Positions 17,730 through 25,858 of a DNA stretch of 64,000 bases are shown here, piece after piece. Below the pieces are notes generated by a model. That model was not told the DNA's origin, did no database searches, and saw nothing but the letters and a program-made list of their open reading frames with translations. Made by a program: the position numbers and the translations under genes. Source of the DNA: a bacterium (GTDB lineage Bacteria; JAJVIF01); assembly GCA_022072165.1 (NCBI GenBank), contig JAJVIF010000001.1:62001-126000 (forward strand). Reading direction: 5' to 3'. Numbering within the stretch: the stretch's first letter is position 1; each line of letters opens with the position of its first letter.

Positions 17730-17966
17730 ATGGCCGAGTTCGCCGCTCTCAAAGAAATCATTGTCAAGCAGCTCGGAGTCCCCGAGGAGAAAGTGAAGGA
17801 AGAGGCCAGCATCCAGGAAGATCTGGGAGCGGACAGCCTCGATGTGGTTGAACTGATCATGGCGATCGAGGAAAAGTTCGGCCTGAACATCGAGGACGAT
17901 CAGGCGCAGGGCTTCGCGACGGTTGGCGACGTCTGGAAGTTCCTGAACAACAACGGCGTGAATTAG
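17730..17966 (+). CDS. acpP: Acyl carrier protein
   Basis: Carries growing fatty-acyl chains on a phosphopantetheine arm. The 78-aa acidic helical protein has the attachment serine in GADSLDVVELIMAIEEKF (residue about 37). CAGGAG lies 9 nt before ATG. CoaD, which makes the arm precursor, is encoded just upstream, and rnc follows, as in many genomes. Confidence 0.96.
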   Translation: MAEFAALKEIIVKQLGVPEEKVKEEASIQEDLGADSLDVVELIMAIEEKFGLNIEDDQAQGFATVGDVWKFLNNNGVN

Positions 17967-18107
17967 TCGGTCGCCGGCGCACCGGCGGCGTTGGAATCCA
18001 CAGATGCCCGGGGGAACGGTGAAGAAGCACCGTCGCCCGGGCATCGGCATTCGCGCCAGCATCACCAGCGAGCGACCAGTCGCCGCGATCCTGCGAAAGA
18101 GCCCGTC

Positions 18108-18866
18108 ATGGCCAAGCCCGTGGCTCCCCATCCGCTTCAGTTCTCTGCCGACTGGCACGCCAGCCTCCTTGTTCTGCTTGCCCGCTGGGGCATCACTCCC
18201 AAAAACATCCGGCACTATCAGCGCGCTTTTACGCACTCTTCGGCGGTCGACAACCAGGCGGAATCGTACGAGCTGTACGAGTTCATGGGCGATGCCATGA
18301 TCGATGTGGTGGTGATTGAAGAACTGGTGCGTCGCTATCCCCAGGAGCTTGTTGGTGCGCTGGCGAAGGCGAAGAGTCAGGCGGTCTCCATGCATGAGCT
18401 AGCCCGCCTCAGCCAGGAACTCCAGCTGGAGGGACTGCTGCAACTGGATCTGCGGGGACATGGCCGAACACGTGGGATTTCTGAGGGGATTCAGGCCGAC
18501 ATCTATGAATCGCTGGTAGGCGCAGTCTATCTGGACCGGGGGTATGCCGCAGCGAAAAGGGTGCTGAAAGACACCCTGCGTGGGGTGCTGCAGGTGGATC
18601 TCGAAGCCCGCCAGGCCGAGGACTTCAAGAGCCGCCTCCAGGAGCGGGTGCAGTCGTTGTTCAAGGAAGTCCCGACCTATGAGGTGGTGACTACTAGTGG
18701 TCCGGACCATGAAAAAACGTTCCGGGTGGTCGCGAGCTTTCGGGGCGTACCGCTGGCCCAAGGGCGCGGACGCTCTAAGAAAGAAGCGGAGCAGGACTCC
18801 GCCCGGAAGACCCTCGCGCAGTTCCAGCGCTATTTCGTTGCGTTCCTCCCGGCTGCCACCGAGTAA
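18108..18866 (+). CDS. rnc: Ribonuclease III
   Basis: Cleaves double-stranded RNA in rRNA and mRNA processing. The nuclease domain (residues 15-165) has YELYEFMGDAMID in place of the usual NERLEFLGDAVL, keeping the catalytic Glu and Asp, and ADIYESLVGAVYLDRG with the second Asp and Glu pair. A C-terminal double-stranded RNA binding domain (about 175-245) ends GRSKKEAEQDSARKTL. ATG 18108 is chosen because AAAGAG precedes it and the frame upstream lacks conserved sequence. The 252-aa length is normal. The order acpP-rnc-smc is partly kept, with a large gene inserted before smc. Confidence 0.9.
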   Translation: MAKPVAPHPLQFSADWHASLLVLLARWGITPKNIRHYQRAFTHSSAVDNQAESYELYEFMGDAMIDVVVIEELVRRYPQELVGALAKAKSQAVSMHELARLSQELQLEGLLQLDLRGHGRTRGISEGIQADIYESLVGAVYLDRGYAAAKRVLKDTLRGVLQVDLEARQAEDFKSRLQERVQSLFKEVPTYEVVTTSGPDHEKTFRVVASFRGVPLAQGRGRSKKEAEQDSARKTLAQFQRYFVAFLPAATE

Positions 18867-18937
18867 TTCCCAGGTGCCACCGCCTGTTCCACTGTGGATC
18901 TCTCTCCAACATGCTGCCTAATGCAGCGCAATCTGCC

Positions 18938-18943
18938 TATAAT
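18938..18943 (+). promoter_or_regulatory. -10 element of the large secreted protein gene
   Basis: A perfect TATAAT lies 67 nt before ATG 19011. The matching -35 is weak. The leader contains AAAAGGAG near its end. Confidence 0.5.
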
Positions 18944-19010
18944 GGCGTCCGCTCACCGCCGCGGGCTGGCCGGAGGCTGCCCTGCTGTGTGTTCTGAAAA
19001 GGAGACTCGT

Positions 19011-21830
19011 ATGACGACCCCCCGCATCCCGAGCGCGACTCGTTGGGCCCTGCCGCTGTTGGCCCTGGGGCTGCTGGCCGCCCCAGCCCCCGGCAACGCG
19101 CAAGCCGCGAATCCCTCCAGTTGGCGTTCAGCCATCAATGGCGATGGCCTCTGGCTGATGGAGCCCTACGTTTCAGAATTCGTCCAGCGCGGCACCTGGG
19201 TGCGCTTTAACAACATCGATGCCCTGGGCTATGCCAGCGTTGGTGATGTGGTCCCTTTCCCCGTGGAGTTCGAAGCCGCCTTCGATCCCGCCTGGGGTGG
19301 CGGCGAGCAGCGGGTCTACGCTGAAATCATCGTCAAAGTTGACGGGCAGGTCACCTTCACGGAACGGATTCCGGAAGCCGGCTACTGGCCCTCGGATTCC
19401 CTGCAGGTGACAGCCCATCGCACGGCCATGATTGGCATCGGACAGGCTCCGGCTGATGGCGAACTGACCATCGAAGTCCTCGGCATCCTGTACAACGATG
19501 GCAATCAGAGCCTGGTGGATGCCAATGGTCTGCCGATTTACGACGGTTCCATTTATCAGGGGCATCCCTACTACGGCGGGTCGCGTTTCAGCACAGTAAG
19601 CGTGCTGAAGGAAACGCGCCGAGTCCAGCATCTGCGGGTGGACAACCCCTTTGTGGTCGACAACCTCGCCATGAAGACCACCGGGACCTGCCCCGGTCCG
19701 GCGGAAGTGAGCTTCGTCGCCCGGACCGCCTTTGGTGGACTGAATGCGCTGCATCCCAAGGCCATTGATGTCCGGGTCACGGGACTGGAAGACAAAGATG
19801 GCTGGGACTGGAGCCCCGAGATGGGGTCCCTGACCATGGGGCCCAACGATCACCGGCAGATGCAGTACACCGGGGTCTATCGTGGTGCTGATCCCTGTGA
19901 GGTCTATCGCTACGCTGGTGACATCGTCGTCACTGCGAGTGGCAAGTTCGGCGCGGTCCCGTCAAGTAACTGGAACCCGGACATCCAGCAGCGGATTCGC
20001 CAGTACTGGGAAGAGCGGACCTGGCGGAGTCGGTTCACCCTGGGCTCGGGTGTTTCGGCAAAGCCTATGCCGATTGCGGTGACAGCCTCCTGTCAGGGTG
20101 AAGGCGAAAACTGTGACCAGGCGCTGGAGCCAGCCGCCATCGAAATGCAGACTGAAGCGCGGTTCCGCTCCACCGAGCGCGCGCCGCGTCGCGATGATGG
20201 CCCGCTCCAGAATCCCGACGATCTGAGCATCTTCATTCCGGCCGGTGCCCTCGAGGGGGAAACCATTCGCGGGACGGTCGTAGCCCGCGGCGGATCCCGG
20301 GAAGGTCTGAGCCCCGAATCCCTGCGGCAGATCACCATCAACAATGACCAGGTCAAGCCCTTTGAGAAGACCGTCACCAACGATGACAAGTCGGCGTCCG
20401 CCCAGCAGTTCACCTACACCGTGACCAACGGTGGTGGCCTCATTCAGGCGGCGCTGAGCACCTCGAAGGGACCGGTGCAGCTCACCACCATGACCATCAT
20501 GGCGGAGGAGAGCTTCGATTCCGTCAACACCACGGTGCTGACAGCGAACGTACCGGATGTCTGGTGCGCGAACCCCTCCGGGACTCCGCTCTGGGCTCCG
20601 GGCGCTGGGGCGGGCACCTCGCCGCTGGCCTCTCTCCCTTCCGAGGCTTATGTCCCGAAGATCTCCTGGACGGACCCGGCGGCACCGCTGGTGACTGGCC
20701 TCGCGGGCTCCGGTCCTCGGCAGTTGGTGACCCTGACGGATGCTGAAATCGGTCAGGCGGCCGCAGCGAATCCATACATGGCCCTCGGTCTGGTCGATGC
20801 CCTCAGCGAGCGCTATCGCCAGTGGGCGGTGGACCCGTACAAGTCCGCCGTTGACATCGTCCAGGGGACCGCACCGGCGTATATCAGCCCCGGCAGCTAC
20901 TTCACCTATGTTGGCCCCACGCCTTCCGCTGGTGGGCGGTACACCGCCTCCAACGGCAGGATGGAGCAGAACCAGGCGGGCTACGCTTCCGGTTGGGATC
21001 CGAACAAGTCCACCCTGCAGAACATCGCGTTGCTGGATCCCCAGACTGGTGCTGTGGTCGAGCGGATTCCGGTGATCTCTCAGTCGTCGATCATGGCGAC
21101 TGGGTATGTGCCCGAGGGCATCAGCCCCGGCGCGTACAACATCGGACTGGAGACCAATGACGGCCAGATGGTGAAGACCGCCCGCAAGACCATCGCGGTC
21201 CAGATGGCCACGGACAACGACAAAGTGGTCCAGCGTGGTACGCAGGGACAAATCCGCTTTGAAGTGAAGGGTCATGACAAGGGCAAGGAAAAGGAGCAGG
21301 ACGAGAAGAAAGATGGCAAGGAACTCCGTCCGGAACTCCGCTTCTTCTGGAATACGATCAGTATGCTCCCGGGTGACTGGACGCAGCTGGGCTACGCCCC
21401 GCGCCGTGGATCCTTCCTGAATGAGTTCGCGGGCGCACAGCGTCCGGATGCCGGACAGCAGCAGGGCCAGGGGCAGGGGGCTCAGAAGAAGACCTCCGAA
21501 ACTGACCGGCTCTGGAAGAAGGAGAAGAAGCAGCCGGAAATGTTCGTGACGATCTTCAACCTGACGCCGAACATCATCCGGTTCGCTGACGGTCGCGAAG
21601 TGGTCACCATGCCGGTGTATTCCGACACCACGGAGTTCCAGCTGGCCTTTACCGGCCTTTCGACTGGTCCGTATGCCGTCCGCATTCAGGTGGAAGAGCC
21701 GAACTTCTCAGCCCTCGAGCCCGATCGGCTGCGGAATCTCAATCCCGAGGAGAATCCCCTTCTCAAGCTCGCCACCAACGGTTGGGATGAGTCGGTACTC
21801 GAAGGGTACGACCTCCCCATCGGCCAGTAG
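19011..21830 (+). CDS. Large secreted protein of unknown function
   Basis: I do not recognise this 939-aa protein. A signal peptide (about residues 1-28, cut near GNAQA) follows a start with AAAAGGAG at a good distance. The mature chain is rich in Gly, Pro, Thr and beta-strand patterns suggestive of stacked immunoglobulin-like domains. Only a few cysteines occur (GTCPG, DPCEVY, SCQGEGENCD, VWCAN). Near residues 760-780 is a highly charged run of Lys, Glu and Asp, and near 815-850 a Gln/Gly/Lys-rich stretch. No catalytic motif or membrane anchor is visible. It has its own promoter and terminator, so it is probably monocistronic. A surface or cell-envelope structural role is plausible only by inference. 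Confidence 0.75.
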   Translation: MTTPRIPSATRWALPLLALGLLAAPAPGNAQAANPSSWRSAINGDGLWLMEPYVSEFVQRGTWVRFNNIDALGYASVGDVVPFPVEFEAAFDPAWGGGEQRVYAEIIVKVDGQVTFTERIPEAGYWPSDSLQVTAHRTAMIGIGQAPADGELTIEVLGILYNDGNQSLVDANGLPIYDGSIYQGHPYYGGSRFSTVSVLKETRRVQHLRVDNPFVVDNLAMKTTGTCPGPAEVSFVARTAFGGLNALHPKAIDVRVTGLEDKDGWDWSPEMGSLTMGPNDHRQMQYTGVYRGADPCEVYRYAGDIVVTASGKFGAVPSSNWNPDIQQRIRQYWEERTWRSRFTLGSGVSAKPMPIAVTASCQGEGENCDQALEPAAIEMQTEARFRSTERAPRRDDGPLQNPDDLSIFIPAGALEGETIRGTVVARGGSREGLSPESLRQITINNDQVKPFEKTVTNDDKSASAQQFTYTVTNGGGLIQAALSTSKGPVQLTTMTIMAEESFDSVNTTVLTANVPDVWCANPSGTPLWAPGAGAGTSPLASLPSEAYVPKISWTDPAAPLVTGLAGSGPRQLVTLTDAEIGQAAAANPYMALGLVDALSERYRQWAVDPYKSAVDIVQGTAPAYISPGSYFTYVGPTPSAGGRYTASNGRMEQNQAGYASGWDPNKSTLQNIALLDPQTGAVVERIPVISQSSIMATGYVPEGISPGAYNIGLETNDGQMVKTARKTIAVQMATDNDKVVQRGTQGQIRFEVKGHDKGKEKEQDEKKDGKELRPELRFFWNTISMLPGDWTQLGYAPRRGSFLNEFAGAQRPDAGQQQGQGQGAQKKTSETDRLWKKEKKQPEMFVTIFNLTPNIIRFADGREVVTMPVYSDTTEFQLAFTGLSTGPYAVRIQVEEPNFSALEPDRLRNLNPEENPLLKLATNGWDESVLEGYDLPIGQ

Positions 21831-21858
21831 TTTTGGCTTCTTGAGACGCAGCTACAGC

Positions 21859-21889
21859 GCGCCGGGACCTGGTCCCGGCGCTCGCTTTT
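21859..21889 (+). terminator. Rho-independent terminator
   Basis: GCCGGGACC (21861-21869) pairs perfectly with GGTCCCGGC (21871-21879), extended by two pairs, followed by CTCGCTTTT. It lies 30 nt after the large secreted protein gene. Confidence 0.8.
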
Positions 21890-22040
21890 GTAGTGCCGGG
21901 TGAAGTAAGGCAGCGCAGAGTCCGGGGAGAATTTCTGCCCATCAGGACTGAGCCTGCGTGCTAGACTCGCTCTTCCATTCAGAGGAGCTGAGGCATCGGT
22001 TGACGTCCCGCGACTGCCTCCGGAAAGGTCATTCCGCGAC

Positions 22041-25000
22041 GTGCGTCTGCATGAACTGGAACTCGTCGGATTCAAGTCCTTCGGCGATCGCACCCGGTTG
22101 CGATTCGATCCCGCATTCACGGCCATTGTCGGACCCAACGGGTCGGGAAAATCCAATCTCGTCGATGCCATCCGCTGGCTGTTGGGCGAACAGTCGCATA
22201 AGCAGCTTCGCACACCGGACTCCTCAGAGGTCCTGTTTCAGGGGGAGCAGGCCACCGACCGGATGAACTTCGCGGAAGTCTCCATGACCTTGTCACCAGT
22301 TGCGGATGACATGGCAGAGACCCTGACTGAGCCACTGATCGTGGGGCGGCACTATGAGCGCGATGGGACCAATCACTATCTGCTCAATGGCTCCCGCAGC
22401 CGACTGAAGGAAGTCCGGTCGACCCTGAACGAGGCCGGGTTTGGACTCAACGCGATGAGCATCCTCAGCCAGGGGCGCATCGATGCGGTGCTGTCGCTGC
22501 ATCCGGCGGAGCGACGGGTCATTCTGGAAGAGGTCTCCCAGATTCATGGGTTCCAGGTGAACAAGGACAAGACCCTCGACAAGATCGCAGCGACCCGCGA
22601 CAACCTCCAACGCCTGGAAGATGTGCTTCGCGAAGTGACCGACCGGATGGCGGAACTGGCGCAACAGGCGCTGGCCGCCCGACGGCACGGTGAGCTCACC
22701 GCTGCGCGGGCGGACCGGGAGCAGAGCCTCCTCGCCCGGGATCTGGATCGTCGTGCCCGGGCGGTCCAGGCCCTCCGGCAGGAACTCGCCGATGCGGCGG
22801 CGGCGGTCGACAGCTACCGGTCGCAGGTGCAGGAACTCCGGGAAGAACTCACTGGCGTCGAAACCCAGGCCCAGGACCTCCAGCGAATCCTCACCGCCCA
22901 TCTGGCGTCGCAGGCAGAACTGGCAGTCCGGGCTTCGGAGTCCCGCAACCAGGCGACCCGCCAAACTGAACAGGCGACCCAGCTGCAGAGCTCGCTGGCG
23001 AGCCTGACACGTCGCCGCGAGGCGCTGACATCACGACTGAAAGACCTGGAAGCGACGATTGCCACCGTGACCGGCGAACTCGATGGACTCAGGGGACACG
23101 CGGTCGCTGCGAAAGAGCGTGCCGAGTCGGCACGGACGTCGTGGCAGCAACTCCAGCAGGACCTGACTTCTACCCAGGAGGCCTGGCAGGCTGCCAGGAC
23201 CAGTCGCGCATCGCTGGAAGCGCAGCGCCAGCGCCTGGAGCGGGAAATCGCAGTTCTCACTTCCACCCGGGATCAGTTCGCGGTCAGCCTGGCGGAACTG
23301 GGACCGCATCTGGAGTCGCTGGCAGCCCAGATGCCAGCCCTGAATGAAGCGGTTGAAGCAGCCCGTCTGGCTACAGTCGAAGGCGACACTGCCTGGCAGC
23401 AGGCGCAGGCGGGAGTCGCGCCAGCCGCAGAAAAATTGCAATCGCTGCGCGAGCAGGTGAGCCGGCTGGAGCAGACCCTGCAGGATGCCCGGAGCGGGCA
23501 GGCGGCGATCACCGCCGAGCGCAAGTCGCTGGAGCAACTTGAAAAGGTCCGGGAAGGATACGAGGGGGGCGGACGCGCCCTGCTCGATGCCGCCCAGCAG
23601 GGCAGGCGGTCCGGATCGCTGACACCCCTGCTCGATCAACTCACGGTGCTGCCGGGCTATGAGCTGGCGGTGGAGGCGATGCTCGGTCCGCTGACACAGG
23701 CTCTGATCGCCGAAGACTGGACAGCCCTCGATGCCGCCTTCGACTGGCTCGTACAGGAGGATCGAGGACGTGCCTTGTTGGTCGCGCCCGAAATGGTTCC
23801 CCCCCTGAGTCGTCCGGCTCCCGCGCCTGTTGCTGTGCCCCATGACCCTGCCCCCAGCGACTGGCAGCAGGTGTATGGCCCCGCAGCGCCGATCGTGCAA
23901 ACGACTACACCAGCACTCCCCCTGGTGCGGTACCTGTCCGATGCCCTGGCAGCGCCTGCTTCCCTGGAGCCGCTACTCCAGGCGCTCTATGGCGATGTCC
24001 GGGTGGCAGACTCCCTCGAAGACGCACGGCGCGCTCATGAGGCCGGCGAGCGCAGCACCTGGGTGACCAGGCAGGGGGAAGTCCTGCATCCCTGGGGTGG
24101 TGTCCTGGGAGGTGCCACCACTGCCCTCGAGGGGGGGCTGATCTCGCGACATGCGCGGCTGGAGTATCTGCGGGAACAGGAAGCCGACAGCAGCCGTCAG
24201 GTGGAGCAACTCGCCACCGCCCTCGCGACCGCCCGGAAGTCCGAAGCCGAAGCGCAGCGCGACCTCGAGCAACAGCGGCAGCTCGTCCAGGAGGCCCGGG
24301 CTCGCCATACGGAGCTGCTGCATCAACTGTCGGTCAGTGAGCAGCAGTCCCGGCAGGCACAGGGGACCCAACAGGAACTGGAGCAGCGACAGCAGCAGTT
24401 GACCCGGACGATCGCCGAAGGGACTCACCAGCTGGAGCAGCAGGAGGCGCTGCTCGGGCAGGTCGATGCCCAGCTGGAAGGGACAGCTAATGCCGCTGCC
24501 CTGGAGCAACAGGTCACACGACTGCGTGAGGATGTCCAGCGGACCCAGTCCACCGCGCATGAGGCGGAACTCCGGTCGCAGGAACTCATCTCCCGGATCG
24601 CAGCCCTCGAGCAGCAGAGTCGCGAAGCGCTGGCGGAGCAAGAGCGGCTGCAAGCCGAGTCCGTACCGCTGGCGGAGGAACTTGCAACCACCGAAGCCGC
24701 CCTCCAGGCGCTGGAAGGCGACCTCCCGCAGCTGGAGTTGTTCGCATCCGAAGCGGGCGCGGCCCTGGAAGCTTCCCGGGCGGAAGAGCACCGGCTTCGG
24801 GGCGAACTGCAGGAATCGCAGAGTGCGCTGGCTGAAGGACGGAGCGATCTGGCGGGACTCGAAGGTGACCTGGCGCAAGCGCTGGGCGAAAAAGAATCGC
24901 TGCAGATTCGGCTGGCGAGAGCAGAGGCGGATGTCGATCTTCTCGGCACCCAGGTCACGGGCCATCCCTGGTTTCAGGAGCGGTTCCCATCGCTGGCTGA

Positions 25001-25760
25001 AGGACTGGAGACACTGTTCGCCGATCCATCATGGAAGGCCTTCTTAGATCCCCTCGCGCCGGCAGCGCAGCTGAAGCGGGAGCTGGCGGAGATCGAGACG
25101 CAACTCGCGGACCTCGGGGAGGTCAACACCCTCGCCGCCCGGGACTATGCCCATCAGGAGGAACGTCACGGCACCCTCCGTGACCAGCGGCAGGACCTGC
25201 TGGATGCCATCGCCGATCTGGAAGCATCCTTGCGGGAAATTGAATCGAAGTCACGTCAAGCGCTGGAGGATGTCTACGACCGGACCCGTGCGAATTTTCA
25301 GGAAGTCTTTGGGGAACTCTTCCCTGGTGGCGAGGCCCGTCTGGAGTGGAGCGATCCTGATCATATTCTGGAATCCGGACTGGAGATCTCGGTTCACTTC
25401 CCCGGCAAAGGGGGACGCCACCTCATGCAGTTTTCCGGTGGCGAGCGGACGCTCATCGCCATCGCGTTTCTCTTCGCCGTGCTGCAGGCGAAGCCCCCGA
25501 CGTTCGTCATCCTTGATGAGGTCGAGGCCGCTCTGGATGATGCAAATGTCGAGAAGTTCCTCCGGCTGGTGGACCTCTACAAGCATCACTTCCAGTTCGT
25601 GGTCATTACGCACAACAAGCTGACGATGGAACATGCGCCGCTACTCTACGGCGTCACCCTGCGCAAAGGCGGGCACTCGCAGATTTTGTCGGTGCGGGTA
25701 CAGGAGTGGATTGCTTCCCAGGAAGGCGCGACGGAAGCACCAGTTCTCGCGAACGCCTGA
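22041..25760 (+). CDS. smc: Chromosome segregation protein SMC
   Basis: ATPase that organises and condenses the chromosome. The 1239-aa protein has the full SMC plan: Walker A GPNGSGKS (residues 31-38) after LELVGFKSFGD, a long coiled coil, a hinge (about 510-660), the returning coil, the ABC signature FSGGERTLIAIAFLF (about 1131) and Walker B FVILDEVEAALDDANV (about 1155), then the switch His in VVITHNK. The GTG start has GGAAAGG about 12 nt upstream. A -10-like TAGACT lies at 21962. No scpA or scpB is adjacent. Confidence 0.95.
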   Translation: MRLHELELVGFKSFGDRTRLRFDPAFTAIVGPNGSGKSNLVDAIRWLLGEQSHKQLRTPDSSEVLFQGEQATDRMNFAEVSMTLSPVADDMAETLTEPLIVGRHYERDGTNHYLLNGSRSRLKEVRSTLNEAGFGLNAMSILSQGRIDAVLSLHPAERRVILEEVSQIHGFQVNKDKTLDKIAATRDNLQRLEDVLREVTDRMAELAQQALAARRHGELTAARADREQSLLARDLDRRARAVQALRQELADAAAAVDSYRSQVQELREELTGVETQAQDLQRILTAHLASQAELAVRASESRNQATRQTEQATQLQSSLASLTRRREALTSRLKDLEATIATVTGELDGLRGHAVAAKERAESARTSWQQLQQDLTSTQEAWQAARTSRASLEAQRQRLEREIAVLTSTRDQFAVSLAELGPHLESLAAQMPALNEAVEAARLATVEGDTAWQQAQAGVAPAAEKLQSLREQVSRLEQTLQDARSGQAAITAERKSLEQLEKVREGYEGGGRALLDAAQQGRRSGSLTPLLDQLTVLPGYELAVEAMLGPLTQALIAEDWTALDAAFDWLVQEDRGRALLVAPEMVPPLSRPAPAPVAVPHDPAPSDWQQVYGPAAPIVQTTTPALPLVRYLSDALAAPASLEPLLQALYGDVRVADSLEDARRAHEAGERSTWVTRQGEVLHPWGGVLGGATTALEGGLISRHARLEYLREQEADSSRQVEQLATALATARKSEAEAQRDLEQQRQLVQEARARHTELLHQLSVSEQQSRQAQGTQQELEQRQQQLTRTIAEGTHQLEQQEALLGQVDAQLEGTANAAALEQQVTRLREDVQRTQSTAHEAELRSQELISRIAALEQQSREALAEQERLQAESVPLAEELATTEAALQALEGDLPQLELFASEAGAALEASRAEEHRLRGELQESQSALAEGRSDLAGLEGDLAQALGEKESLQIRLARAEADVDLLGTQVTGHPWFQERFPSLAEGLETLFADPSWKAFLDPLAPAAQLKRELAEIETQLADLGEVNTLAARDYAHQEERHGTLRDQRQDLLDAIADLEASLREIESKSRQALEDVYDRTRANFQEVFGELFPGGEARLEWSDPDHILESGLEISVHFPGKGGRHLMQFSGGERTLIAIAFLFAVLQAKPPTFVILDEVEAALDDANVEKFLRLVDLYKHHFQFVVITHNKLTMEHAPLLYGVTLRKGGHSQILSVRVQEWIASQEGATEAPVLANA

Positions 25761-25784
25761 GCCAGTGATTGCCTGAAGATGACA

Positions 25785-25816
25785 CAGACCCCGGGGCTTC
25801 CCGGGGTCTGGTCGTT
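25785..25816. terminator. Terminator between convergent smc and amidase genes
   Basis: CAGACCCCGGG and CCCGGGGTCTG form an 11-bp perfect stem with loop GCTT. The plus-strand tail is GTCGTTT, so it probably serves smc and perhaps also the opposing gene. Confidence 0.7.
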
Positions 25817-25858
25817 TCGCGCAAGCGCAGACTTGCGACAGTGTTGCGGTGGCTCCGG

